From SYOC01 sp964441775 (GTDB lineage: Bacteria > Desulfobacterota > Binatia > Bin18): a stretch of DNA of 64,000 nt. The position numbers were made by a program, and so were the translations under genes. The stretch spans positions 1 through 64,000 of the forward strand of contig CAYTVL010000019.1 in NCBI GenBank assembly GCA_964441775.1, given 5' to 3'. This document shows, piece by piece, positions 27,164 through 35,303 of the stretch (position 1 is its first letter; each line of letters opens with the position of its first letter). Below the pieces are notes generated by a model. The model was not told the origin of the DNA, searched no databases, and was given only the letters and a program-made list of their open reading frames with translations.

Positions 27164-27819
27164 ATTATACTCAGGCCCGAGAGCAGATGGTGCGAGAACA
27201 ACTGGCCAAGCGGGGAATCTCTGATCCGCTGGTATTGGCGTCAATGGAAAAAGTCCCGCGCCACGAATTCGTGGAGGAAGCGCTGCGAGACCGTGCGTAC
27301 GAGGACAACCCGTTGCCGATCGGCGACGGTCAGACGATCTCTCAGCCGTACATGATTGCGCTCATGGCGGAGACGCTCAAACTTGCCGAAGGCGAGCGCG
27401 TGTTAGAAGTAGGGACGGGCTCCGGTTATCTGACCGCGATCCTCGCCGAACAGGGCGCCCATGTCTGCTCAGTCGAAATGTCGCGCCCCCTCGCCAGACG
27501 CGCGCAGACGATTCTGCAAAAACTTGGCTACACGAATGTCTCCATCCACATCGGCGATGGGACGCTGGGCTGGGAAGACGAAGCCCCCTTTGATGCGATT
27601 ATCATCGGCGCTGCTGCTCCTTGTCTACCACGACCGTTATTATCACAACTGCGTCTTGGCGGGCGTCTTGTGGTGCCGATGGGCGAAGAAGAGCTACAAA
27701 CTCTCGTGCGCGTGTGGAAAGAACGCAAAGGCTTCCGTGAAGAATACTTCGGCGAGTGCCGGTTTGTGAAACTGCAAGGCGCGTACGGCTGGGAAAACTG
27801 GTCTGAGCCCAAAGAGTAA
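27154..27819 (+). CDS. pcm: Protein-L-isoaspartate O-methyltransferase
   Basis: Pcm repairs isomerised Asp/Asn residues in aged proteins using S-adenosylmethionine. The 221-residue product has the substrate-side motif PRHEFVEEALRDRAYEDNPLPIG, then GDGQTISQPYMIA, the SAM-binding motif I VLEVGTGSGYLTAIL and motif II (APFDAIIIGAA), all in the usual order. The start overlaps surE by 10 bases. Stress protection together with SurE fits the operon order. Confidence 0.96.
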   Translation: MALNYTQAREQMVREQLAKRGISDPLVLASMEKVPRHEFVEEALRDRAYEDNPLPIGDGQTISQPYMIALMAETLKLAEGERVLEVGTGSGYLTAILAEQGAHVCSVEMSRPLARRAQTILQKLGYTNVSIHIGDGTLGWEDEAPFDAIIIGAAAPCLPRPLLSQLRLGGRLVVPMGEEELQTLVRVWKERKGFREEYFGECRFVKLQGAYGWENWSEPKE

Positions 27820-27842
27820 AAGTTTTCTTCTCAGTACCTTCT

Positions 27843-28997
27843 ATGGTTCCTGTTTATCTTGACTACAACGCCACGACTCCGTTGCGATCGGAGGTGATGG
27901 ACGCCATGTCGCCGTACCTGCGGGAGCATTTTGGCAATCCGTCAAGCGTTCATTGGTCCGGACGGCGCGCCAAACAGGGACTAGAAGAAGCGCGCGAACG
28001 TGTCGCGGCGTTTCTGCACGCGCGGCCGGCGGAAATCCTCTTCACGAGCGGCGGTACGGAAAGCAATAATCTGGCGTTGCAAGGTGTGGTCGCTGCCACA
28101 CAAGGACGAAACGTCCATGTTATCACGACGGTGATTGAGCACTCTTCCGTTTTGGAGCCGCTACGCAGGCTCGCTGAGAAGGGAATCTCCGTCACTACGC
28201 TTCCGGTCGATCAAGAGGGACGAGTCAACGTTGAAGAGCTGCGCGCCGCCATGCAGCCGCAGACCAGGCTGATCAGCATTGGTCTAGCGAACAACGAGAT
28301 CGGCACGATTCAGCCCATCGCTGAGTTGAGCCGGGTTGTCAAAGAGCACGGGGCGTTGTTCCATGTCGATGCGGTGCAAGCTGTGGGGAAATTGCCGCTT
28401 GAGGTTCATCAGCTTGGGGTAGATCTTTTGTCGCTTTCGGCTCACAAGATGTACGGCCCCAAAGGGATTGGGGCCTTGTACGTGCGCAAAGGCGCGGCGT
28501 TGCAGCCGCTCATGCTGGGCGGGGCGCAGGAGCGTGAGAAGCGTCCAGGCACGGAAAATGTGGCGGCAACCGTAGGCTTTGGGCTAGCGGCGACCCTTGC
28601 CGCCCAAGAGCTGGAAAGCACGGCGGCTCATTGTCTACAATTGACGCAACAGTTGTGGATGGGTTTGCAAGCGGCGATTCCTGACGTGACGCTGAACGGT
28701 TCTCTTCGTCATCGACTTGCCAACACCCTCAATGTCGGGTTTGCCGGCGCGTCGGGAGAAGGGTTGCTGATGGGGCTCGACTTAGCCGGTATCGCCGTGT
28801 CTACTGGTTCGGCGTGTGCGGCAGGTTCAATTGAACCCTCTCACGTGCTGCTCGCCTTGGGACGTGAGGAAACCGCCGCCAAAAGCGCCTTACGGTTCAG
28901 TGTCGGCAAATACACCACTCCACAAGAGATCGAGCACGTGTTAACGGTGTTGCCTGGTGTGGTTGAACGCGTGCGCACGGCCGCGCGAAGTCATTAG
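27843..28997 (+). CDS. Cysteine desulfurase (NifS/IscS family)
   Basis: This is a PLP enzyme that takes sulfur from cysteine and passes it on as persulfide. The start YLDYNATTPLR is the family signature, the PLP Lys lies in LSLSAHKMYGPKGIGALY, and the catalytic Cys is in the mobile loop STGSACAAGS, which is a short, group I-like loop. The length of 384 residues is normal. mnmA begins 25 bases after its stop and mtaB and rnc follow, so its most direct job here is likely supplying sulfur for tRNA thiolation. No iscU or other Fe-S assembly genes are adjacent. Confidence 0.93.
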   Translation: MVPVYLDYNATTPLRSEVMDAMSPYLREHFGNPSSVHWSGRRAKQGLEEARERVAAFLHARPAEILFTSGGTESNNLALQGVVAATQGRNVHVITTVIEHSSVLEPLRRLAEKGISVTTLPVDQEGRVNVEELRAAMQPQTRLISIGLANNEIGTIQPIAELSRVVKEHGALFHVDAVQAVGKLPLEVHQLGVDLLSLSAHKMYGPKGIGALYVRKGAALQPLMLGGAQEREKRPGTENVAATVGFGLAATLAAQELESTAAHCLQLTQQLWMGLQAAIPDVTLNGSLRHRLANTLNVGFAGASGEGLLMGLDLAGIAVSTGSACAAGSIEPSHVLLALGREETAAKSALRFSVGKYTTPQEIEHVLTVLPGVVERVRTAARSH

Positions 28998-29022
28998 GTC
29001 AAGAGTAAAGAAGTTACGATAT

Positions 29023-30174
29023 ATGCCTTCAACTCCGCACTCCGCACTCTGCACTCCGCATTCTCCTGAGCCCTCAGCCCTGAGCCCTCAGCCCTCTTCC
29101 GGCAAGCGGGTTCTCGCGGCGCTCAGCGGTGGAGTCGATAGCGCCGTGGCTGCGGCGTTGCTTGTCGAAGCTGGGTACGAGGTGATCGCAATTTCCATGT
29201 TGCTTGCTGGCAATGTAGACAGCCATGATGGCGGCTGCTGCTCAATTGATGACTTTCAGGATGCGCGCCGGGTTGCAGAGCAGTTTGGCATTCCCTACTA
29301 CGTGCTCAATCTCAAGGATGCTTTTCGCCATCGTGTGATCGATGTTTTTACCAGCGAATATGCGCAGGGGCGCACGCCGAACCCGTGTCTGCTCTGTAAC
29401 CGTGATCTGAAGTTTGATCTGCTCTGGCAGCGCGCTCGCGAACTGGACGCCGATTTCGTGGCCACCGGCCATTACGCCTGCATTGACTACAACGCGCAAG
29501 CGAACCAATATCGCCTCTCTCGTGGGGTGGATCGTCAGAAGGATCAGTCTTATTTCCTCTTTACCCTGAACCAAGCACAGCTCGCTCGCACCTTGTTCCC
29601 CGTGGGTCGCATGACAAAAAGTGAGGTGCGCGAAAAAGCGCGTATGCTCGGGCTTCGCATCGCCGAGAAGCCGGAGAGCCAGGACATTTGCTTCGTGCCG
29701 GACGGCGATTACGCACGTTTCATCGAACAACGGCTGTCTGCTGCCCAAGTCAAACCGGGAAAAATTGTGGACCAGGACGGCAATACACTTGGCGAGCATG
29801 ACGGCATCCATCGTTTCACCGTGGGCCAACGGCGAGGGCTGGGCCTCGGTGGACTTGCTGAACCTCGATATGTCACTACGATTGACGCTACGAGCGGGCA
29901 GGTCACGGTCGGAGCGAAGCATCAGCTTGGCGCGCGTGGTTTGCTGGCCAAGAATGTAAGCTGGACGGATAATCACGTTGACGGTGAACGGGCAGTCTCA
30001 GTCAAAATCCGTTATCGCCATCCCGCAATTCCTGGGCGTGTTTTTCCACAAGCTGAGGGCAAAGCGGAAGTGTGGTTCGAGAAGGCTTCTCTTGCCGTGA
30101 CGCCGGGACAGGCCGCAGTTTTCTACGACGACGACCGCGTGCTGGGCGGTGGATGGATTGAGGGAGCGCTCTAG
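29023..30174 (+). CDS. mnmA: tRNA-uridine 2-sulfurtransferase MnmA
   Basis: MnmA thiolates U34 of tRNA Lys, Glu and Gln. The PP-loop SGGVDSAVAAALL lies near residue 37. The first catalytic Cys is in TPNPCLLCN, the second is in the ESQDICFVPDGDY motif, and FTVGQRRGLG marks the C-terminal barrel. The protein starts at ATG 29023, where the first 27 or so residues are encoded by heptanucleotide repeats (29032-29094). This tail is not part of the family, and no other good start codon lies before the core. It sits directly after the cysteine desulfurase that can supply its sulfur. Confidence 0.93.
   Translation: MPSTPHSALCTPHSPEPSALSPQPSSGKRVLAALSGGVDSAVAAALLVEAGYEVIAISMLLAGNVDSHDGGCCSIDDFQDARRVAEQFGIPYYVLNLKDAFRHRVIDVFTSEYAQGRTPNPCLLCNRDLKFDLLWQRARELDADFVATGHYACIDYNAQANQYRLSRGVDRQKDQSYFLFTLNQAQLARTLFPVGRMTKSEVREKARMLGLRIAEKPESQDICFVPDGDYARFIEQRLSAAQVKPGKIVDQDGNTLGEHDGIHRFTVGQRRGLGLGGLAEPRYVTTIDATSGQVTVGAKHQLGARGLLAKNVSWTDNHVDGERAVSVKIRYRHPAIPGRVFPQAEGKAEVWFEKASLAVTPGQAAVFYDDDRVLGGGWIEGAL
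29032..29094. repeat. Heptanucleotide repeat tract at the 5' end of mnmA
   Basis: Nine in-phase units: four of type ACTCCGC/ACTCTGC, one ATTCTCC, then alternating TGAGCCC and TCAGCCC. It encodes a Ser/Pro/His-rich N-terminal extension ahead of the MnmA core. Confidence 0.85.
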
Positions 30175-30177
30175 GCC

Positions 30178-31533
30178 ATGCTGCGCGTAGCCATCACCAC
30201 TTTGGGCTGTAAAGTCAACCAGTACGATACGGCCACAATCGAAGATCGTCTGACTGCGGACGGGCACCAGCTTGTCTCGTTTAGCGACAGTGCTGATGTT
30301 TACATCGTTAATAGCTGTACGGTGACCAATCAAGCCGATGCCGAAAGTCGGCAATTGGTGCGGCGCGCAAAGCGGATGAACTCTGAGGCGCGTGTCATCA
30401 TGACCGGCTGTTACGCGCAGGTGAATCCCAAGGCTGTGGCGAAAGTTCCGGAAGTGGACCATGTTATCGGGTTGAACCGGCTTGAGGATCTCGTCCGCGC
30501 TGTCAAAGCGGAGCTGTCGGAACGTATCGCGGTCAGTAATCTCCGCAACACGGACAAAGGCAAAGCCCCTGGCGTCGATACGCTTGGCGCAGTGACGTTT
30601 AACGGTCAAACTCGCGCATTTCTAAAAATCCAAGAAGGCTGTGACTTGTTCTGCACGTTCTGTATTGTGCCCATGTCGCGCGGCAAGAGTCGCAGCGTGC
30701 CGCCGCGCGTCGTCCTAGAACAACTCGATCGACTGGCGCAGCGCGGTTTTCAAGAAGTGGTGCTAACCGGCATCCACCTTGGCGGCTATGGAGAAGATCT
30801 GGAGCCCGCTGTGAGCCTCACCTGGTTACTTGAGGCTATTGAAGAGCGTCAGCCCGTGCCGCGCGTGCGCATCAGTTCGATTGATCCGCATGAGATTGGT
30901 GAAGACCTGGTCCAGTTGTTAGCGGAGTCGCAGAGCCTGTGCCCACACATGCACATTCCCATGCAGTCCGGCGCCGACAGTGTACTCGCGCGTATGCGCC
31001 GCCGTTATGATACGGGGATCGCGCGTGAAGTCTTGACTCGGCTCCGCGAACGTTTGCCTCACGCTGCGCTTGGCACGGATTTTATCGTTGGCTTTCCGGG
31101 TGAAAGTGAAGACGACTTCGCGCGGAGCGTTGCTTTCCTTGAAGAAAGTCCGTTCACTTATTTTCATGTGTTTCCCTATTCCGTGCGCAGCGGCACGACG
31201 GCGGCGAAGTTCAGCGACAAAGTGCCACAGCCTGCTATTGATGAACGGGCTCGCCGCATTCGCAAACTCGGGGAGCAAAAGAAGGCCGCTTTCGCCCGTC
31301 AGTTTCTCGGCCAGACGCTGTCCGTACTTTTTGAACATTCTCGGGACAAGAGTAGCGGGTGGTTGAAAGGCTACAGTCGCAACTATCTGCGCGTGCTTGC
31401 TGCAGGCGAGGATGATCTCATGAACCGTGAAGTTCCGGTTGTCATCACGAGGACAAACGGAGAAACATTGTGGGGGGAAATGCTCAAAAAGAATGCAGAA
31501 TGCGGAATGCAGAATGCAAAATCTCTCCGCTGA
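30178..31533 (+). CDS. mtaB: tRNA t6A37 methylthiotransferase MtaB
   Basis: This is a radical-SAM enzyme that adds methylthio to t6A37 in tRNAs. The N-terminal UPF0004 domain has its three cluster cysteines (TLGCKVNQYD, VNSCTVTNQAD, MTGCYAQ), and the radical-SAM motif is EGCDLFCTFCIVP (Cx3Cx2C). A C-terminal TRAM-like region follows. The pattern GCKVNQYD favours MtaB over MiaB or RimO. The last dozen residues come from a heptanucleotide tract and are not conserved. It starts 3 bases after mnmA, forming a tRNA-sulfur-modification operon. Confidence 0.93.
   Translation: MLRVAITTLGCKVNQYDTATIEDRLTADGHQLVSFSDSADVYIVNSCTVTNQADAESRQLVRRAKRMNSEARVIMTGCYAQVNPKAVAKVPEVDHVIGLNRLEDLVRAVKAELSERIAVSNLRNTDKGKAPGVDTLGAVTFNGQTRAFLKIQEGCDLFCTFCIVPMSRGKSRSVPPRVVLEQLDRLAQRGFQEVVLTGIHLGGYGEDLEPAVSLTWLLEAIEERQPVPRVRISSIDPHEIGEDLVQLLAESQSLCPHMHIPMQSGADSVLARMRRRYDTGIAREVLTRLRERLPHAALGTDFIVGFPGESEDDFARSVAFLEESPFTYFHVFPYSVRSGTTAAKFSDKVPQPAIDERARRIRKLGEQKKAAFARQFLGQTLSVLFEHSRDKSSGWLKGYSRNYLRVLAAGEDDLMNREVPVVITRTNGETLWGEMLKKNAECGMQNAKSLR
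31491..31518. repeat. Heptanucleotide repeat tract at the mtaB/rnc junction
   Basis: Four in-phase units of type GAATGCA/GAATGCG form the 3' end of mtaB and lie just ahead of rnc. It is translated as an Asn/Ala/Glu/Cys/Met-rich tail of MtaB. Confidence 0.85.
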
Positions 31534-31537
31534 CTTT

Positions 31538-32230
31538 ATGCCTGAAATCCCCCAACTGGAAGAGCTTCTTCAGTACACCTTTCAACGCCAGGACTTGCTC
31601 GTCTTGGCCTTGACACACCGGTCCGCGCAAGGGCGACCGGGGCAGCCCCATAACGAAAAATTGGAGTTTCTTGGAGACGCCGTTCTCGGTTTGGCGATCG
31701 GCGATTTGCTCATGGCGTGGTTTCCTGAGGCTACAGAAGGTGATCTCTCGAAGATGCGTGCGTCGCTCGTTAACGCGCGTGTCCTGGCCACAAAAGCGAC
31801 TGTCTTATCGCTTGGTCAGTGGTTACGGCTTGGCGGTGGCGAAGAACGCAGCGGCGGACGAGAGAAACCGTCTATTCTCGCGGCGGCCTACGAAGCCGTG
31901 CTTGGCGCCGTCTATCTCGATGGGGGATTCGCCCCTGCGCATGCCCTCGTTGCACGACATTTCGCTGAGGATATCGAAGAAAAATCCCGCGCCACTTCGT
32001 TCGATAGTAAAACGCGTCTACAAGAAATCACGCAGAAGATTTTCAAGGAAACGCCTGTCTACACTGTTATTGAAACGCGTGGACCGGACCATGAACGACA
32101 GTTTGTGAGTCAAGTATCGATCGCCGGTAAACTCTATGGCAGCGGGGCAGGTCCAAATAAAAAGAGCGCCGATCAAGCGGCGGCGTTCGTCACTTTGAGC
32201 CTGTTGCAGAACGAGCACGAGCAGCCGTAA
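31538..32230 (+). CDS. rnc: Ribonuclease III
   Basis: This is a double-strand-specific RNase for rRNA and mRNA processing. The signature HNEKLEFLGDAVLGLAIGDLL holds the catalytic Glu and Asp, and the later AAYEAVLGAVYLDGGF supplies the second Asp/Glu pair. A C-terminal double-stranded RNA-binding domain follows (DSKTRLQEITQK ... KKSADQAAAFVTLSLL). I choose ATG 31538, giving 230 residues, the normal length; in-frame codons upstream lie inside mtaB and the repeat tract. It is probably the last gene of the mnmA-mtaB run. Confidence 0.95.
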   Translation: MPEIPQLEELLQYTFQRQDLLVLALTHRSAQGRPGQPHNEKLEFLGDAVLGLAIGDLLMAWFPEATEGDLSKMRASLVNARVLATKATVLSLGQWLRLGGGEERSGGREKPSILAAAYEAVLGAVYLDGGFAPAHALVARHFAEDIEEKSRATSFDSKTRLQEITQKIFKETPVYTVIETRGPDHERQFVSQVSIAGKLYGSGAGPNKKSADQAAAFVTLSLLQNEHEQP

Positions 32231-32280
32231 CCTCGTGTTTCGAACTTGACCCTCCCTTTCCTCAGCGGTAGAGTCGACGA

Positions 32281-32344
32281 GTGCCACTGCTGGCTTGTCC
32301 AGCAGTGCGACGGACGAACACGGTTAGCAAGCTAACCGTGGCAC
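32281..32344. repeat. Three-stem palindromic element in the 5' region of an amidohydrolase gene
   Basis: The outer arms GTGCCAC (32281-32287) and GTGGCAC (32338-32344) enclose two hairpins: CACTGCTGG/CCAGCAGTG (32285-32307) and CACGGTTAGC/GCTAACCGTG (32319-32340). The outer and inner arms share a few bases, so they compete. The element ends 45 bases before the next start codon and would be in its leader. Confidence 0.75.
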
Positions 32345-32388
32345 ACCCAAATCTAGATCTTGGTGTTGTTCTGTATAAGGAGGGATGT

Positions 32389-33492
32389 ATGAGTGTATCG
32401 CGAGTGTTCTCCGCCGATTCGCATGTGATTGAACCAGCGGACGTGTGGACGTCGCGCATCGACGCACGCTATCGTGACCGCGCCCCGAATGTCATCAAAG
32501 AAGTGAATGGCGTCCACGGCGACTTTTTCGTGTGTGAAGGGCTGCAACCTTTTTCGGTGTCCGGCTTCGCCGTCGCCGGGGTGGACCCGAAAAACTATGC
32601 GACGGAAATGAGCAAAGGCTACCCCGGGGTGCGCCCCGGTTCCTGGGACCCAATTCAGCGCGTCAAAGACCAGGAGATCGATGGCGTGCAGGGCGAGGTG
32701 CTCTACACCAGTCTTGGGATGTTGCTCTACGGCATCGAGGATGGCGGGCTCCGCGCCGCGAGCTTTCGCGCCTACAACGATTGGCTGGCTGATTTTTGCA
32801 ATCATAACCCGCGCCGATTTGCTGGTATTGCGCTGATTCCGATGGATCAAGTGCAAGATGCAGTCAACGAAATTGAACGCTGCGCGAATTTGGGACTCAA
32901 GGGCGGTCTCATTTGGGGGATTCCGCCGGAAGATCGACCTTATGACACTCCCGTGTGGGACCCAATGTGGGCGGCGGCGCAAACGCACAATATGTCGCTT
33001 TCGCTGCATATCCTCACCGGCCGCAAAGGCAGCGGCATCGGCGCCAGCGTGATGAAGAGTTACCCGTCATTGCCGCACGCGATCGAACGCTCGCTCAGTG
33101 ATCTGCTCTTTGGCGGCGTGCTGGAACGTTTCCCAAAGCTGAAGATTGTTTCGGCGGAAAATGACATTGGCTGGATTGGCCATTATCTGCAACGCATGGA
33201 TCACGCCTACGAAAAGTATCGCTATCTAGAAAAAACCACAGCGATCCCCGAGCCGCCGAGCTTCTACTTCAAGCGGCAAGTGTACGCGACGTTCCAGGAC
33301 GATCGCATCGGCGTGCTTACGCGTGAATATGCCGGCGTGGATAATCTGATGTGGGCCTCGGACTTCCCTCATTCCGATTCCACCTGGCCGCGCTCACAAG
33401 AAGTGATTGCTCGCGATTTCGCCGGCGTACCAGAGAACGAAGTGCGAAAGATCGTAGCGGACAACTGCGCCGCGTTGTATGGGATTGGGTGA
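32389..33492 (+). CDS. Amidohydrolase-2 family metal hydrolase/decarboxylase
   Basis: I use ATG 32389, with the ideal ribosome site AAGGAGGG at 32377. The 367-residue protein is of the ACMSD-like amidohydrolase-2 type. It begins VFSADSHVIEPADVW, where D-x-H is the degenerate first metal motif. LSLHILTGRKG provides a later His, and the end has IVSAENDIGWIGHYLQRMDHAYEK and NLMWASDFPHSDSTWP, with the conserved Asp. Relatives are decarboxylases or hydrolases of aromatic or cyclic acids; the substrate here is unknown. A structured palindromic element lies in its leader. Confidence 0.88.
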   Translation: MSVSRVFSADSHVIEPADVWTSRIDARYRDRAPNVIKEVNGVHGDFFVCEGLQPFSVSGFAVAGVDPKNYATEMSKGYPGVRPGSWDPIQRVKDQEIDGVQGEVLYTSLGMLLYGIEDGGLRAASFRAYNDWLADFCNHNPRRFAGIALIPMDQVQDAVNEIERCANLGLKGGLIWGIPPEDRPYDTPVWDPMWAAAQTHNMSLSLHILTGRKGSGIGASVMKSYPSLPHAIERSLSDLLFGGVLERFPKLKIVSAENDIGWIGHYLQRMDHAYEKYRYLEKTTAIPEPPSFYFKRQVYATFQDDRIGVLTREYAGVDNLMWASDFPHSDSTWPRSQEVIARDFAGVPENEVRKIVADNCAALYGIG

Positions 33493-33537
33493 AGGATAGA
33501 AGCGGAACACACCCTACCTCCAAGCAAGTCAACAGCT

Positions 33538-33774
33538 ATGCCTACGGTACTGCAGGTTGGTCCGTATAGTTTTGTGTTCTTCAGCTCTGATCGGGGAGAG
33601 CCAGCGCACATCCACGTGAAACGAGATCGACAGATTGCAAAATTCTGGCTTTCCCCCATTGCTCTTGCAATAAACCGTGGCTTCAAGGAACATGAACTCA
33701 ATTATATTGCGCATCTGATCGTTCAACATCAACGTACCCTCTTGGAGGCTTGGCATGACTACTTTGGTTCTTGA
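33538..33774 (+). CDS. DUF4160 domain protein (toxin-like partner)
   Basis: This 78-residue protein begins MPTVLQVGPYSFVFFSSDRGEPAHIHVKR; the FFSSDRGEPAHIHV segment is the hallmark of DUF4160. Proteins of this family are usually encoded with DUF2442 proteins in compact pairs that are suspected toxin-antitoxin modules. That is the arrangement here: the DUF2442 gene starts 20 bases before this stop. Conserved His residues in HIHV may be functional. Toxicity has not been shown by anything in the sequence. Confidence 0.85.
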   Translation: MPTVLQVGPYSFVFFSSDRGEPAHIHVKRDRQIAKFWLSPIALAINRGFKEHELNYIAHLIVQHQRTLLEAWHDYFGS

Positions 33775-34051
33775 AACAGAACCTGTAATGACAGGAGTCA
33801 AATTCACCGGGGACAAGTTGCTGATTGCACTTGCCGATGGCCGTAACCTTGAGATTCCGCTTTCCTGGTATCCTCGTCTCCTACACGCGTCGACAGAAGA
33901 GCGACAAAACTGGCAGATACTTGGCGACGGCTATGCCATCGAATGGCCTGACCTCGATGAACATCTCGGCATCGAAGGCCTACTCGCGGGAAGAGCAAGT
34001 GGAGAAAGTCAAAAATCTCTTGAACGCTGGTTAGCATCTCGGCGCCAATAA
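33755..34051 (+). CDS. DUF2442 domain protein (antitoxin-like partner)
   Basis: This 98-residue protein has the DUF2442 core (about residues 14-80): GVKFTGDKLLIALADGRNLEIPLSWYPRLLHAS, then ILGDGYAIEWPDLDEHLGIEGLLAG. It overlaps the DUF4160 gene by 20 bases, so the two are translated together. In known pairs the DUF2442 protein is the presumed antitoxin or DNA-binding partner; this is inference from gene order. The next gene, pyrD, starts 63 bases on. Confidence 0.88.
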   Translation: MTTLVLETEPVMTGVKFTGDKLLIALADGRNLEIPLSWYPRLLHASTEERQNWQILGDGYAIEWPDLDEHLGIEGLLAGRASGESQKSLERWLASRRQ

Positions 34052-34114
34052 TCTGCCGAATAAGCGCGAGACTTACTCGGTTCCCCTTTGTGTTCAATAT
34101 CGGCTTTAGTCCTC

Positions 34115-35200
34115 ATGCTCTACTCCTACCTCCGCCCGCTGTTGTTCTCGTTCGATTCTGAACAGGCCCATCATCTTGCGCTGCAAGCGCTCACGCTGAT
34201 GCAAAGGTCCGGCGCTATCGCTGCGCAGCCGCTGCGCGAACCACGCCTCGAACAAGAATTGTGGGGGCTGCGCTTCCCTAATCCAGTCGGTCTCGCCGCA
34301 GGCTATGATAAAAATGCCGCCGCACCGCTCGCTTGGCACGTGCTTGGCTTTGGCTTCGCCGAGCTTGGTACGATTACCGCCAAGGCGCAACCCGGTAATC
34401 CGCAGCCGCGGATTTTTCGTTTGCTGCAAGATCAAGCGCTCATCAACCGCTTAGGCTTCAATAATGACGGCGCTGCGGCGATCGCAAAGAGACTGCAACG
34501 GTTCTTGCCGCCAGGCCGGTCGCGCCCGATCCCCCTTGGATTCAACATCGGTAAATCCAAAGTAACGCCGCTCGAACAGGCGGTTGAGGATTATCTCGAA
34601 AGTTGCGAGCTGCTGCTGCCCTTCGCCGATTATCTCGTTGTCAATGTCAGTTCACCGAACACGCCGGAGTTGCGCAAGCTCCAGGAGCCCGAACGTTTAC
34701 AGCGTTTACTGGAAGCTCTCCTCGCTACGGCCCAACGCTTGGCCGAGCGGCGCCACACCGTCAAGAAACCCATTCTGGTGAAAATCGCGCCGGACCTGAC
34801 TGACGATGAGGTGCGAGAGATCGCCCACGTCGCTCTTGCTACAGGTGTGGCCGGGCTGATTGCCACGAATACCACCATTATGCGCCCGGAGACGCTGCGT
34901 TCCTCAATTAGGGAAGAGGGTGGGTTGAGTGGAAAACCGGTCGCGCCCCGTGCGCTCGAAGTGCTGCGCCTGTTGTTCCGCACGGTCGAAGGCAAGTTGC
35001 CGTTGATTGGCGTCGGCGGTATTTTTTCGGCGGGAGACGCCTACGTGCGGATTCGTGCTGGCGCCTCGCTGGTGCAAATCTATACCGGGCTTATCTACGA
35101 AGGACCGATGCTGCCGCGTCGCATTGTGCAAGGACTCCGTAGGTTGCTGGCGCGTGACGGGATTTCCCACATCCGTAACGCGGTCGGTCGCGACGTGTGA
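34115..35200 (+). CDS. pyrD: Dihydroorotate dehydrogenase (quinone), class 2
   Basis: This is the membrane-associated flavoenzyme that oxidises dihydroorotate to orotate with quinone in pyrimidine synthesis. The start ATG 34115 gives 361 residues with the class 2 N-terminal amphipathic helix (YSYLRPLLFSFDSEQAHHLAL). Signature segments are FPNPVGLAAGYDKNA, INRLGFNNDG, VNVSSPNTPELR (with the class 2 catalytic Ser nearby), LVKIAPDL and, at the FMN phosphate, IGVGGIFSAGDAY. No other pyrimidine genes are close. Confidence 0.95.
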   Translation: MLYSYLRPLLFSFDSEQAHHLALQALTLMQRSGAIAAQPLREPRLEQELWGLRFPNPVGLAAGYDKNAAAPLAWHVLGFGFAELGTITAKAQPGNPQPRIFRLLQDQALINRLGFNNDGAAAIAKRLQRFLPPGRSRPIPLGFNIGKSKVTPLEQAVEDYLESCELLLPFADYLVVNVSSPNTPELRKLQEPERLQRLLEALLATAQRLAERRHTVKKPILVKIAPDLTDDEVREIAHVALATGVAGLIATNTTIMRPETLRSSIREEGGLSGKPVAPRALEVLRLLFRTVEGKLPLIGVGGIFSAGDAYVRIRAGASLVQIYTGLIYEGPMLPRRIVQGLRRLLARDGISHIRNAVGRDV

Positions 35201-35303
35201 CGCCGTCTCGACTCCTGCGCCCGAGCTGAGTACAATCCCAGCGACACACTACAGGACGTTGTGCGAGGAGGCTTCTATATGGCTCCCCTCGAAGGAGGAA
35301 GGA

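Noticed and set aside
33538..34051. A phage-defence role for the DUF4160/DUF2442 pair
   Set aside because: The pair looks toxin-antitoxin-like, but it sits among housekeeping genes with normal composition and nothing links it to defence here.
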